Source: Pseudomonas orientalis
GTDB lineage: Bacteria > Pseudomonadota > Gammaproteobacteria > Pseudomonadales > Pseudomonadaceae
Reading direction: 5' to 3'
NCBI RefSeq assembly: GCF_001439815.1
Contig: NZ_JYLM01000004.1
Location: forward strand, 310,001 to 374,000
Length of the DNA: 64,000 nt
The notes under the pieces are model-generated. The model was not told where the DNA came from. It saw nothing but the letters and a program-made list of their open reading frames with translations, and ran no database searches. The translations under genes were made by a program, and so were the position numbers. Of this stretch, positions 18,343 to 27,584 are shown in pieces. Every line of letters starts with the position of its first letter. Position 1 is the stretch's first letter.

Positions 18343-19107
18343 ATGTACGAATCGATGATGAAAGTGATCACCGGCTACGGCTTGATCAGTGGTTTTGCCG
18401 TGATCGGCCTGACCATGTGGGTCTCCTACTGGATTTCCGATACCTTTACCAAAGGCCGCCTGCACGGTTCGGCCATCGCCATCCTGCTGGGCTTGGGGTT
18501 GTCGTATGTGGGCGGGGCCTTCACCGGCGGCTCGAAGGGGGTGGTGGATATTCCGCTGCTGTCAGGTATCGGCCTGTTGGGTGGCGCGATGTTGCGGGAC
18601 TTCGCCATTGTCGCCACGGCATTTGGCGTGAGTGTCGATGAGCTTAAGCGCGCCGGATACGTTGGTGTGCTGGCGCTGTTTGTCGGTGTGGGTTCGTCGT
18701 TTATTGCCGGGGTCGGGGTGGCAATGGCGTTCGGTTATACCGATGCGGTGAGCCTTACCACCATTGGTGCCGGAGCCGTGACCTATATCGTCGGCCCGGT
18801 GACCGGCGCGGCGATCGGGGCCAGTTCCGAGGTGATGGCTTTGTCCATTGCCGCGGGGTTGATCAAGGCGATTCTGGTGATGGTGATGACCCCGTTCGTG
18901 GCGCCGCTGATCGGGCTGAATAACCCGCGCAGCGCGGTGATCTTTGGCGGTTTGATGGGAACTTCCAGCGGTGTGGCGGGCGGGCTGGCGGCGACTGATC
19001 CGAAGTTGGTGCCGTACGGTTGCCTGACGGCGGCGTTTTATACGGCACTGGGGTGCTTATTGGGGCCGTCGCTATTGTTTCTGGTGATGCGCGGGTTGGT
19101 GGGCTGA
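18343..19107 (+). CDS. madM: Malonate transporter subunit MadM
   Basis: This 254-residue polytopic inner-membrane protein is rich in glycine-containing helices (for example VSYWISDTFTKGRLHGSAIA, then several hydrophobic stretches) and is the partner of MadL. It ends the mdc-mad gene run; a REP pair and the convergent regulator follow. The start MYESMMKVITGYGL is chosen over a GTG three codons upstream. Confidence 0.94.
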   Translation: MYESMMKVITGYGLISGFAVIGLTMWVSYWISDTFTKGRLHGSAIAILLGLGLSYVGGAFTGGSKGVVDIPLLSGIGLLGGAMLRDFAIVATAFGVSVDELKRAGYVGVLALFVGVGSSFIAGVGVAMAFGYTDAVSLTTIGAGAVTYIVGPVTGAAIGASSEVMALSIAAGLIKAILVMVMTPFVAPLIGLNNPRSAVIFGGLMGTSSGVAGGLAATDPKLVPYGCLTAAFYTALGCLLGPSLLFLVMRGLVG

Positions 19108-19135
19108 CCGACAGATTTTCAGTGTTTGATCGGGC

Positions 19136-19226
19136 GCTATCGGGGGCAAGCCCCCTCCCACAGTTGACCGAGTTCCAACATGAGAATGCGATCAAAATGT
19201 GGGAGGGGGCTTGCCCCCGATAGCGG
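19136..19226. repeat. REP pair in inverse arrangement
   Basis: Here the two cores face the opposite way from the other REPINs: ATCGGGGG...CTCCCAC comes first and GTGGGAGG...CCGAT second, with about 35 bases between. It lies between the convergent madM and mdcR and could stop transcription from both sides. Confidence 0.85.
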
Positions 19227-19228
19227 TC

Positions 19229-20143
19229 TCAAACCTGGCGATTGGCATACATCCGACACTCCGCCAACAACGCCAGCAAGTTCGGATCGCGCTCCTTGGC
19301 CTTCAGGAACACCACGCCGATATGCTGCTGCAACCGATACCTGGGCTGCAGCGGTATCAGCTTCACGCGGTTCTCGTACACCGCCGCGATCCGGCCCGGC
19401 AGCAGCGCATAACCCACGCCTGAGCTGACCATGCTCAGCAGCGTGAAGATGTCATTGACCTGCATCGCCACCTTGGGCTCGAACCCCGCCTGCTTGAATA
19501 CCCGGTTGCCATCCTGGTGGGTGGCGAAGCCTTGGGTGAGGGTGATGAAGGTGGCGTCGCGCACGTCGGCCAGGTCGATTTGCCGTTCGCGGTCGAAGGG
19601 GGAATCGGCCGGGGTGGCGAGGAAGATGTCATCCGAGAACAGGGCGATCTGCTCACAGTCCGGGTCGTTGGCGTGCTCGTCGAGGGAGATGAGGATCGCG
19701 TCCACTTCCATGTTCTTGAGCTTGTAGCGCAGGTCGAAATTGGAGCCCAGGATCAGGTCGATATTCAATTCGCTGCGGCGGATTTTCAGGCCCATGATCA
19801 GTTGCGGCACGGTCTTGACCGTCAGCGAATACAGCGAGCCGAGCTTGAAACGTTCGGCGGAGAAACCGGCGGCTTCGCGGGTCAGGCGCACGCTGTCGAC
19901 CACGTCGGCCACCAGCTTTTGCGCGCGCTCTTCAAGTACATAGGCGCTTTCCAGCGGCGTCAGGTTGCGGCCCTCGTGTTTGAACAGCGGGCAGCGCAGG
20001 GCATTTTCCAGCGAATGAATGGCGCGGTGCACGCTGACGTTGCTGGTTTGCAGCTCGGCGGCGGCGCGGGCCAGGTTGCCGGTGCGCATGAACGCCAGGA
20101 AGATTTCCAGTTTCTTGAGGGTGAATTCTTCGTCGATCAACAT
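19229..20143 (-). CDS. mdcR: LysR-family regulator of malonate use
   Basis: This 304-residue LysR protein has an N-terminal winged helix (FTLKKLEIFLAFMRTGNLAR, then NVSVHRAIHSLE) and a substrate-binding domain. MdcR regulators typically sit beside mdc operons and activate them in response to malonate; this one is convergent with madM. The ATG at 20143 gives the usual LysR N-terminus. Confidence 0.88.
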   Translation of the reverse strand: MLIDEEFTLKKLEIFLAFMRTGNLARAAAELQTSNVSVHRAIHSLENALRCPLFKHEGRNLTPLESAYVLEERAQKLVADVVDSVRLTREAAGFSAERFKLGSLYSLTVKTVPQLIMGLKIRRSELNIDLILGSNFDLRYKLKNMEVDAILISLDEHANDPDCEQIALFSDDIFLATPADSPFDRERQIDLADVRDATFITLTQGFATHQDGNRVFKQAGFEPKVAMQVNDIFTLLSMVSSGVGYALLPGRIAAVYENRVKLIPLQPRYRLQQHIGVVFLKAKERDPNLLALLAECRMYANRQV

Positions 20144-20286
20144 GGCCGTGGCTCTTGTTCGAATGCCCTCGATTGTGCCCGCAAAACCGCGCGGCGTCGT
20201 CGGAACGTCATAACCCGCTTGCACTCTGATGCGCAAGGTTGGACGCTTGTCCGCTTGTGCTTGGGGTAACGGGAGGTCGGTGACAG

Positions 20287-20904
20287 ATGTACCACGGAGA
20301 ACGATTCAACGCCTGGAGCCATTTGCTCGGTGCAGTCGCGGCGTGTATTGGCGCTGTGTGGATGCTGGTGGTGGCAAGCCTGGATGGCAGCCCCTGGAAG
20401 ATCGTCAGCGTGGCGATTTACGGCTTTACCCTGATCGCGCTGTACAGCGCCTCGACGGTGTATCACAGCGTGCGGGGGCGGCGAAAAGAGATCATGCAGA
20501 AGGTCGATCACTTTTCGATCTACCTGTTGATCGCCGGCAGCTACACCCCGTTTTGCCTGGTGACACTGCACGGGCCATGGGGCTGGACGTTGTTCGGGAT
20601 TGTATGGGGGCTGGCGGTGATCGGCATTTTGCAGGAGATCAAGCCGCGTTCCGAGGCGCGGATTCTATCCATCGTGATCTATGCGGTGATGGGCTGGATC
20701 GTGCTGGTGGCGGTCAAGCCGCTGATAGCGGCGCTGGGCACGGCGGGTTTTATCTGGCTGGCGTCGGGCGGGGTGCTCTACACCGTGGGCATTATCTTTT
20801 TTGCCCTGGAAGACCGCCTGCGCCATTCCCATGGGATCTGGCACTTGTTTGTGATTGGCGGCAGCCTGCTGCATTTTGTGGCGATCATGCATTACGTGCT
20901 TTGA
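20287..20904 (+). CDS. PAQR-family hemolysin III / TrhA membrane protein
   Basis: This 205-residue protein has seven predicted membrane helices. The N-terminal ERFNAWSHLLGA, the STVYHSV motif, KVDHFSIYLLIAGSYTPF and the C-terminal SHGIWHLFVIGGSLLHF carry the conserved histidines, serine and aspartates of the metal-dependent PAQR/hemolysin III family. E. coli TrhA acts in membrane energetics and fluidity control; true hemolysis is unproven. A GGGAGG ribosome site precedes the ATG. It is divergent from mdcR. Confidence 0.9.
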   Translation: MYHGERFNAWSHLLGAVAACIGAVWMLVVASLDGSPWKIVSVAIYGFTLIALYSASTVYHSVRGRRKEIMQKVDHFSIYLLIAGSYTPFCLVTLHGPWGWTLFGIVWGLAVIGILQEIKPRSEARILSIVIYAVMGWIVLVAVKPLIAALGTAGFIWLASGGVLYTVGIIFFALEDRLRHSHGIWHLFVIGGSLLHFVAIMHYVL

Positions 20905-20950
20905 ATGGAGCAGAGAGCAAGCCCTAATGTCATTCAGTTAAGGCTTTTTT

Positions 20951-21050
20951 GCAGGAGCGAGCTTGCTCGCGAAAAACTCACAGGCGCCGCGTTCAATCAG
21001 GAAGCACGCGTTATCGTTGACGTTTTTCGCGAGCAAGCTCGCTCCTACAG
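20951..21050. repeat. REPIN, GTAGGAGC type
   Basis: Inverted cores GGAGCGAGCTTGCTCGCGAA stand at both ends. The roughly 55-base centre is the reverse complement, with changes, of the centre at 28173-28273, so the whole unit and not only the arms is repeated. Confidence 0.9.
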
Positions 21051-21087
21051 AGGGCTTTCTGTCAGATATAAATTATCTGGCTGACAC

Positions 21088-21119
21088 ACCGCTATCGGGG
21101 GCAAGCCCCCTCCCACATT
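21088..21119. repeat. Single REP, GTGGGAGG type
   Basis: One core (CTATCGGGGGCAAGCCCCCT) stands alone 38 bases after the other REPIN family and just before the LysR stop. No partner is found within 300 bases. Confidence 0.85.
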
Positions 21120-21134
21120 GGACCCAGGGTGTTC

Positions 21135-22037
21135 TTAGAGGCGGTCGAGCAATTTACAGGCGCGGTTGCCAAAGATCTCCAGCAGCTTGGCCAGCATATG
21201 CGGCGGTGGCTCGTTGGCGCGGGTCAGGGCGTAGAGGGTGATGGGCAGCGGTGGGGTGAGCGTGCGGATCTGGGTGGTGGCGGTTGAGGCACCCAGCGCC
21301 GTGAACGGATCGATCACGGTCAGACCGGCCCCGGATTCGACCATCGCACGCGCCAGGGAATAAGTTTGCACCGAGATCGTCACCCGGGGCGGCGGGTCGA
21401 TATTTTCCAGGTAGCTGCCCAGCTTCGCCGCCAACGGGTCGGCGCTGGACAGGCCGATCAACGGCGCACCGGCCAGCTCGGCCAACGGCAAGGGCTGATG
21501 CCGTTCGGCATCCGGCCAATAGCCTTTGGACGCCAACGCCACCAGTACACCGTTGGCCAGCACCTGGGTCGTGAGTCCCGGATGGCCGGAGAAGTTGAGC
21601 GTCAACGCCAGGTCGATCTCGCGCATCAACAGCTTCTGCACCAACTCGCGGCTATGGTCGCTGGACAGTTCGCAGGCCATGTCCGGGTAATCGCGTTTCC
21701 ACTCCAGGATCGACGGCGGCAGCAGCGACAGCGCCAGCGTCGGAATCGCGCCGATGCGGATACTCTGCCCAGGTTCACGGCGCAAGCTATTGGCCAGGCG
21801 CCTTACGCCTTGCAGGCTCGTGGTGACTTTCTCGACTTCGCTTTCCAGCGCCAACGCTTCGGGCGTGGGCTGCAACTTGCCGCGTACCCGCAGGAACAGC
21901 GCAAAGCCCAGCTGCAATTCGGCGTGCTGCAACACCTTGGTCACCGCCGGCTGCGAGACGTGCAGCAACTGCGCGGCGGCGCTGATGGAGCCCGTCTGGC
22001 GGATGGCCTGGAAGATTTCGATATGACGCAAGCGCAT
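21135..22037 (-). CDS. LysR-family transcriptional regulator
   Basis: This 300-residue LysR protein (MRLRHIEIFQAIRQTGSISA, then VSQPAVTKVLQHAE) resembles the NocR/OccR type that controls opine and amino-acid catabolism. It is divergent from the D-amino-acid oxidoreductase at 22146 with only 108 bases between, the classic layout of a LysR regulator and its target. A longer start at 22082 is possible but has no better ribosome site. Confidence 0.88.
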   Translation of the reverse strand: MRLRHIEIFQAIRQTGSISAAAQLLHVSQPAVTKVLQHAELQLGFALFLRVRGKLQPTPEALALESEVEKVTTSLQGVRRLANSLRREPGQSIRIGAIPTLALSLLPPSILEWKRDYPDMACELSSDHSRELVQKLLMREIDLALTLNFSGHPGLTTQVLANGVLVALASKGYWPDAERHQPLPLAELAGAPLIGLSSADPLAAKLGSYLENIDPPPRVTISVQTYSLARAMVESGAGLTVIDPFTALGASTATTQIRTLTPPLPITLYALTRANEPPPHMLAKLLEIFGNRACKLLDRL

Positions 22038-22145
22038 GACGAGTCCATAACCTTTGTTTATAGGTGACCCATCTTTATTCATTGTCGGTGAGCTGTCACC
22101 TGCCTCTAGGCTTGAGCCTTCTTGAATCAACGGCGGGAGGCTGGC

Positions 22146-23387
22146 ATGGCCGGACAGGTTTGCATCATCGGCGGTGGAGTGATCGGCTTGACGAGCGCGT
22201 ATGCGCTGGTGCGTGCCGGCCATGCAGTGACGGTGATCGACGCGCGTGACAGCCTGGGCAGCGAAACCAGCTTCGCCAACGGCGGGCAGTTGTCCTATCG
22301 CTATGTGGCACCGTTGGCGGATGCCGGCGTGCCGCTGCAGGCGATTGGCTGGTTGCTGCGCGGAGACTCGCCGTTGAAATTGCGCCCACGGCTCGACCCC
22401 CGGCAATGGCGCTGGATGGCAGCCTTCATGGCCGCCTGCCGGGGTTCGGTGAATAAGCGCAATGCAGCGCACTTGTTGCGCCTGGCATCCTTGAGCCAGG
22501 CCACCTTGCAGCAATGGCGCATCGATGACCGCCTGGAAGATTTCGACTGGCGGCGCAACGGCAAGCTGGTGACGTTTCGTACTGCCAATAGCTTCGAACA
22601 TGCGCGCAGCAAGGTCACCGACATGTTGCAGCAGCAGGTGTTGTCCATGGGCGATTGCGCGCGGCTGGAGCCGGCATTGGCGGCGGGTGATTTCGTCGGT
22701 GGTATCTACACGCCGAACGAGGAGGTCGCCGATTGCCATGCCTTCTGCCAACGGCTGGCGGCGCGGCTCGAGGCCTCGGGGCGCTGCACGTTTATGCTCG
22801 GGCGCAAGGTCACCAGGATTCGCCATGCCGACGGTGCAGTGCAGGCCATCGAGTTGGGCAGCGAAGAGATGCCGGTGGAACAACTGGTACTTGCGGCGGG
22901 GCATCGCAGCGCCGAATTGGGCTTGCCGGGGTTGGCGCTACCGCTGTATCCGCTCAAGGGCTACAGCCTGAGCGTGCCGATCGGCGCGCAGCACCGGGCG
23001 CCGAACCTGAGCATTACCGACTATGACCGCAAGATCGTCTACGCGCGTATCGGTGACCAACTGCGGGTCGCCGCCATGGTGGATATCGTTGGTTTCGATA
23101 CCGGACTTGAACCCAAGCGCCTGACCCTGATGAAGCGTCAGGCCCTGGAGACATTCCCGCTGGCCGGTGACTACACCCACGCAGTCGAATGGGCCGGCAT
23201 GCGCCCGGCCACGCCGACGGGGGTGCCGCTGATCGGTGCAAGTCGCTACCGCAACTTGTGGCTCAACCTCGGCCATGGCGCCCTTGGCTTTACGCTGGCT
23301 TGTGGCAGCGGCCAACTGCTGGCCGAGCTGATCGATCAGCGCACGCCGTCCATCGATATGCACGGCCTGACGCCTCGCGTCGCTTGA
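22146..23387 (+). CDS. FAD-dependent oxidoreductase, D-amino-acid dehydrogenase (DadA) family
   Basis: This 413-residue flavoenzyme begins with a Rossmann FAD motif (VCIIGGGVIGLTSAYALVRA) followed by SETSFANGGQLSYRYVAPLA, characteristic of DadA-like enzymes that oxidise D-amino acids and pass electrons to the respiratory chain. The C-terminal GHGALGFTLACGSGQLLAEL is the second FAD-contact region. It is probably co-transcribed with the binding protein 31 bases downstream. The exact substrate is not visible from sequence. Confidence 0.88.
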   Translation: MAGQVCIIGGGVIGLTSAYALVRAGHAVTVIDARDSLGSETSFANGGQLSYRYVAPLADAGVPLQAIGWLLRGDSPLKLRPRLDPRQWRWMAAFMAACRGSVNKRNAAHLLRLASLSQATLQQWRIDDRLEDFDWRRNGKLVTFRTANSFEHARSKVTDMLQQQVLSMGDCARLEPALAAGDFVGGIYTPNEEVADCHAFCQRLAARLEASGRCTFMLGRKVTRIRHADGAVQAIELGSEEMPVEQLVLAAGHRSAELGLPGLALPLYPLKGYSLSVPIGAQHRAPNLSITDYDRKIVYARIGDQLRVAAMVDIVGFDTGLEPKRLTLMKRQALETFPLAGDYTHAVEWAGMRPATPTGVPLIGASRYRNLWLNLGHGALGFTLACGSGQLLAELIDQRTPSIDMHGLTPRVA

Positions 23388-23418
23388 ATCTCTACCCCAA
23401 AACCAACGGAGAATAACA

Positions 23419-24321
23419 ATGAAAAAGATCCTGTTGACCGGCTGCACCCTGGGCCTGTTGTTCGGCGCACAGGCGCATGCGACGCAAACGCCGCTGGAGG
23501 GCACCTTGAGCAAGATCGCCAATGCCAGGTCCATTACCCTGGGTTACCGCGATGCGTCGGTGCCGTTTTCCTATGTTGCCGATACCAGCGGCAAACCCAT
23601 GGGGTATTCAGTGGACCTGGCGAGCAAGATCGTCGAGCGCATCCAGCTAAAAACCGGGGTGGCCGACCTCAAGGTGAGCTACAACCTGGTGACCTCTCAA
23701 ACGCGTATACCGTTGGTGCAGAACGGAACGGTGGATCTGGAGTGCGGCTCCACTGGCGTGACGGCCGAGCGGCAGAAGCAGGTGGCGTTTTCGTACGGTT
23801 TTATCTACGTGAAAGGCCAGCTGCTGACGGCCAGGGGCAGTGGCATCAAGGGCTTTGCGGACCTGCAGGGCAAGAACGTGGTGACCACCGCCGGCACCAC
23901 CAACGAACGCTTTCTCAAAAGCTACAACGCCGAACACAAGGCCGATATGTTCGTCATCAGCGCCAAGGACCACGGAGAGGCGTTCAAGATGCTCGAGACC
24001 GGCCGCGCAGCGGCATTCTATATGGATGACGCGTTGCTCTATGGCGAACGCGCCAAGGCCAGGGACCCGCACAACTGGGTAGTGGTGGGGGAAGAACAGT
24101 CGCGGGAAATCTACAGCTGCATGGTGCGCAAGGATGACCCGCAGTTCCTGGCGGTGGTCAACGAAGCATTGGCCGATCTGTACCGCAGCGGGGAAATCAA
24201 TGGGATTTACCAACGCTGGTTCGAACAGCCGATTCCGCCCAAGGGTTTGAACCTGGAATTCCCGATGACCAGCGAGTTAAAGGCAATTATTGCAAAGCCG
24301 GTGAGCGACCCGGTGGAGTAA
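23419..24321 (+). CDS. Amino-acid ABC transporter substrate-binding protein
   Basis: This 300-residue periplasmic protein has a signal peptide ending near AQAHA (residues 1-22) and the family-3 binding-protein fold, with ITLGYRDASVPFSY and GYSVDLASKIVERI. It resembles the GltI/AatJ glutamate-aspartate type. No permease or ATPase gene is adjacent, so it must use a transporter encoded elsewhere or serve as a ligand-capture partner for the oxidoreductase upstream. Confidence 0.88.
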   Translation: MKKILLTGCTLGLLFGAQAHATQTPLEGTLSKIANARSITLGYRDASVPFSYVADTSGKPMGYSVDLASKIVERIQLKTGVADLKVSYNLVTSQTRIPLVQNGTVDLECGSTGVTAERQKQVAFSYGFIYVKGQLLTARGSGIKGFADLQGKNVVTTAGTTNERFLKSYNAEHKADMFVISAKDHGEAFKMLETGRAAAFYMDDALLYGERAKARDPHNWVVVGEEQSREIYSCMVRKDDPQFLAVVNEALADLYRSGEINGIYQRWFEQPIPPKGLNLEFPMTSELKAIIAKPVSDPVE

Positions 24322-24336
24322 GAAGCGCTAACCCAA

Positions 24337-24449
24337 GATCGTTCCTACGCTCCGCGTGGGAGTGCATCCTTGGACGCTCCGCGTCCGCTTCTAAAGTCGT
24401 AACGCAGAGCGTCACAGGCGGCATTCCCACACACAGCGTGGGAACGATC
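24337..24449. repeat. Large imperfect inverted repeat, GATCGTTCC type
   Basis: About 29 bases at the left (GATCGTTCCTACGCTCCGCG onward) match the complement of the right end (ending CAGCGTGGGAACGATC), with an inner GGACGC/GCGTCC hairpin. It is unrelated in sequence to the two REP families and resembles a third repeat class seen in fluorescent pseudomonads. It separates the convergent binding protein and rsmE. Confidence 0.75.
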
Positions 24450-24459
24450 ACTCGGAGGG

Positions 24460-25179
24460 TTAGAAGTCGCCCCACAACTGTTGGGCCACAGCCAGCGCCA
24501 CCACCGGCGCGGTTTCGGTACGCAACACCCGTGGACCTAGGCGGGCGGCTTGGAAGCCGGCGCTTTGGGCGGTTTCCACTTCGACGTCGGTCAATCCACC
24601 TTCAGGGCCGATCAGGAAGGCCAGGCTCGAAGGTTTGGCATGGCTGATCATTGGCTCGGCTACCGGATGCAGTACCAGCTTCAGGTCGGCCTCGGTCTGT
24701 TTCAGCCAGTCTGCCAGCAACAGCGGCGGGTGAATCACCGGCACCGTTGAACGCCCGCATTGCTCACAGGCACTGATCGCCACCTGGCGCCAGTGCAGCA
24801 GGCGTTTGTCGGCGCGTTCGTCCTTGAGGCGCACTTCGCAGCGCTCGCTGAAAATCGGGGTGATGGCATTGACGCCCAGTTCGGTGGCTTTCTGGATCGC
24901 CCAATCCATGCGCTCGCCCCGGGAAAGACCTTGCCCGAGGTGGATATGCAGCGGCGATTCGGCCTGGCCGTTGAAGCGTTGCGTCAGTTGTACGGTGACG
25001 CGTTTTTTACCGACTTCCAGCAGGCTGCCGAGAAACTCCTGGCCGGAGCCGTCGAACAGTTGCACGGCGTCGCCTTCGACCATGCGCAACACGCGGCTGA
25101 TGTAATGCGCCTGGGCTTCGGGCAACTCATGGTCGCCGAGGCTCAGCGGGGTGTCGGTGAAAAAACGGGACAGTCTCAT
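24460..25179 (-). CDS. rsmE: 16S rRNA (uracil-1498-N3)-methyltransferase
   Basis: This 239-residue SPOUT-class enzyme methylates U1498 of 16S rRNA with SAM. The C-terminal knot sequences LAFLIGPEGGLTDVEVETA and LGPRVLRTETAPVVALA are diagnostic. As in P. aeruginosa it lies downstream of bioA on the same strand, here separated from it by a REPIN. Confidence 0.96.
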   Translation of the reverse strand: MRLSRFFTDTPLSLGDHELPEAQAHYISRVLRMVEGDAVQLFDGSGQEFLGSLLEVGKKRVTVQLTQRFNGQAESPLHIHLGQGLSRGERMDWAIQKATELGVNAITPIFSERCEVRLKDERADKRLLHWRQVAISACEQCGRSTVPVIHPPLLLADWLKQTEADLKLVLHPVAEPMISHAKPSSLAFLIGPEGGLTDVEVETAQSAGFQAARLGPRVLRTETAPVVALAVAQQLWGDF

Positions 25180-25222
25180 TTCTGTTCTCTGGAAAAATTA
25201 TGCATACACACGTTCTGTCTTT

Positions 25223-25310
25223 CTGTAGGAGCGAGCTTGCTCGCGAAAAACGTATACCCGACGCCGTAATGTGCCTGGAATACCTTCGCGAGCAAGCTCG
25301 CTCCTACAGG
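25223..25310. repeat. REPIN, GTAGGAGC type
   Basis: Inverted GTAGGAGCGAGCTTGCTCGC cores flank a centre that is shorter and more diverged than in the other three copies. It sits between bioA and rsmE. Confidence 0.9.
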
Positions 25311-25321
25311 GATTTTGGACA

Positions 25322-26728
25322 CTATCCCGGATCACGGAAACCTGGGTGAAAATCCTTCGGCACGGCAACGCTGACCTTGCTGTTGGTGGCGATATCGATG
25401 CCTTCACTCGCAACCTCGGCAAGGAAATCGATCTGCTCCGGGGTAATCACATACGGCGGCAGGAAATACACCACGCTGCCCAACGGCCGCAACAGCGCAC
25501 CGCGTGCCAGGGCATGCTCGAATACTTTCAGGCCCCGGCGTTCCTGCCAGGGGTAGGCGGTTTTGGTGGCTTTGTCCTGCACCATCTCGATGGCCAGCAC
25601 CATGCCGGTCTGGCGCACTTCCGATACGTGCGGGTGGTCCACCAGATGGGCCGTGGCGCTGGCCATGCGCTGGGCCAGGGCCTTGTTGTTTTCGATGACG
25701 TTGTCTTCCTCGAAGATATCCAGGGTCGCCAGCGCCGCCGCGCACGCCAGCGGGTTGCCGGTGTAGCTGTGGGAATGCAGGAAGGCGCGCAGGGTCGGGT
25801 AGTCGTCGTAGAAGGCGTCGTACACGTCATCGGTGGTGACCACGGCGGCCAGCGGCAGGTAGCCACCGGTGAGGGCCTTGGACAGGCACAGGAAGTCCGG
25901 GCGGATGCCGGCCTGTTCGCAGGCGAACATGCTGCCGGTGCGGCCAAAGCCCACGGCGATTTCGTCGTGGATCAGGTGCACGCCATAACGGTCGCAGGCT
26001 TCGCGCAGCAGCTTGAGGTACACCGGGTGATACATGCGCATGCCACCGGCGCCCTGGATCAACGGCTCCACGATCACGGCGGCGACGCTGTCGTGATGTT
26101 CGGCCAGGGTCTGTTCCATCGCCACGAACATGTTGCGCGAGTGTTCTTCCCAGCTCATGCCCTCGGGGCGCAGGTAGCAATCCGGGCTTGGCACCTTGAG
26201 GGTGTCGAGCAGCAGCGCCTTGTAGGTTTCGGTGAACAGCGGCACGTCACCCACAGACATCGCCGCGATGGTTTCGCCATGGTAGCTGTTGGTCAGGGTG
26301 ACGAAGCGCTTCTTGTCCGGCAGGCCACGGTTGAGCCAGTAGTGGAAGCTCATCTTCAGCGCGACTTCGATGCATGACGAGCCATTGTCGGCGTAGAAGC
26401 AGCGGGTCAGGCCTGCGGGGGTCATGGCCACCAGGCGTTCGGACAGTTCGATCACCGGCTGGTGGCTGAAACCGGCAAGGATCACATGTTCCAGTTGGTC
26501 CACCTGATCCTTGATGCGCTGGTTGATGCGCGGATTGGCATGGCCGAACACGTTGACCCACCAGGAACTGACGGCATCGAGGTAGCGCTTGCCTTCGAAG
26601 TCTTCCAGCCATACGCCTTCACCGCGTTTGATCGGCACAAGGGGCAATTGCTGGTGGTCTTTCATCTGGGTGCAGGGATGCCACAGCACCGCGAGGTCGC
26701 GTTGCATCCACTGGTTATTCAAGCCCAT
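25322..26728 (-). CDS. bioA: Adenosylmethionine-8-amino-7-oxononanoate aminotransferase
   Basis: This 468-residue PLP enzyme makes 7,8-diaminononanoate for biotin, using SAM as the amino donor. WHPCTQMKDH at the N-terminus, LDAVSSWWVNVFGH, the PLP-contact stretch HLIHDEIAVGFGRTG and the lysine loop CLSKALTGGYLPLA identify it. The ATG at 26728 (MGLNNQWMQRD) has a GGAGAT ribosome site. Confidence 0.96.
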   Translation of the reverse strand: MGLNNQWMQRDLAVLWHPCTQMKDHQQLPLVPIKRGEGVWLEDFEGKRYLDAVSSWWVNVFGHANPRINQRIKDQVDQLEHVILAGFSHQPVIELSERLVAMTPAGLTRCFYADNGSSCIEVALKMSFHYWLNRGLPDKKRFVTLTNSYHGETIAAMSVGDVPLFTETYKALLLDTLKVPSPDCYLRPEGMSWEEHSRNMFVAMEQTLAEHHDSVAAVIVEPLIQGAGGMRMYHPVYLKLLREACDRYGVHLIHDEIAVGFGRTGSMFACEQAGIRPDFLCLSKALTGGYLPLAAVVTTDDVYDAFYDDYPTLRAFLHSHSYTGNPLACAAALATLDIFEEDNVIENNKALAQRMASATAHLVDHPHVSEVRQTGMVLAIEMVQDKATKTAYPWQERRGLKVFEHALARGALLRPLGSVVYFLPPYVITPEQIDFLAEVASEGIDIATNSKVSVAVPKDFHPGFRDPG

Positions 26729-27000
26729 CGGTGATCTCCTCGAAGCGGTCCTGCAACCTGCGCAGGCGAAACAATCGCGCAAGCCTATGCAATGGTGGCG
26801 TGGGTCACAAGCCATTGTGGGGAAATTCGCGGTAAATGCAGGACGGTCTGTCACGTTTCCAGGGAATAGTCTTAATCCCTTGTTAATTTATGATGCATAG
26901 GCTTCAGATCGCCTTTCTCGATATTTCGAAGCGAAATTTTCCGCTTTAATTCGATAGATAAAGCGCTAGTCTTGGGCACGGTTCTTACGGGATTAAGTAC
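26729..27000. promoter_or_regulatory. Divergent promoter region of bioA and cytochrome b561
   Basis: This AT-richer 272-base gap separates divergent genes. A perfect dyad ATTTCG-AAG-CGAAAT at 26923-26937 is the only clear operator-like feature, about 65 bases before the cytochrome start. No biotin-operator-like sequence is recognisable. Confidence 0.4.
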
Positions 27001-27552
27001 ATGCAGCTACGCAACTCACCGGCCCGCTATGGTTGGGTCAGCATGGTTCTGCACTGGGGCGTGGCCCTGGTGGTATTCGGGTTGTTCGCCCTGGGCCTGT
27101 GGATGGTCGGTCTCGATTACTACAGCGCCTGGCGCAAAGACGCGCCGGACCTGCACAAGAGCATTGGCATCACGCTGTTTGCCATCATGCTGGTACGCAT
27201 TGTCTGGCGCCTGGTCAGCCCGCCGCCGCCGCCGTTGACCAGCTACAGTCGGTTGACCCGCCTCGGCGCCGCGTTTGGTCACGCGTTCCTGTATCTCGGG
27301 TTGTTTGCCGTGATGATTGCCGGTTACCTGATTTCCACCGCAGACGGTGTCGGTATCCCGGTGTTTGGCCTGTTTGAAATTCCTGCCGTGGTTTCCGGTC
27401 TACCGGACCAGGCAGATACCGCCGGTTGGGTGCATTTGTACCTGGCCTGGGTGTTGGTGGTGTTCGCCGGCTTGCACGGCGTGGCGGCGCTGAAACACCA
27501 TTTTATCGATCGTGATGTGACCCTGACGCGAATGCTGGGGCGCAAAGCCTGA
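27001..27552 (+). CDS. Cytochrome b561 family protein
   Basis: This 183-residue inner-membrane dihaem protein of the CybB/YodB type has four hydrophobic helices. Conserved histidines appear in [28 protein letters not shown] and [10 protein letters not shown]. It may move electrons between quinones and periplasmic acceptors. It is followed after 32 bases by the yceI gene, a frequent pairing. Confidence 0.92.
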   Translation: MQLRNSPARYGWVSMVLHWGVALVVFGLFALGLWMVGLDYYSAWRKDAPDLHKSIGITLFAIMLVRIVWRLVSPPPPPLTSYSRLTRLGAAFGHAFLYLGLFAVMIAGYLISTADGVGIPVFGLFEIPAVVSGLPDQADTAGWVHLYLAWVLVVFAGLHGVAALKHHFIDRDVTLTRMLGRKA

Positions 27553-27584
27553 TGTTCAACCTCGACTCACAAGGAATAGAAAAC

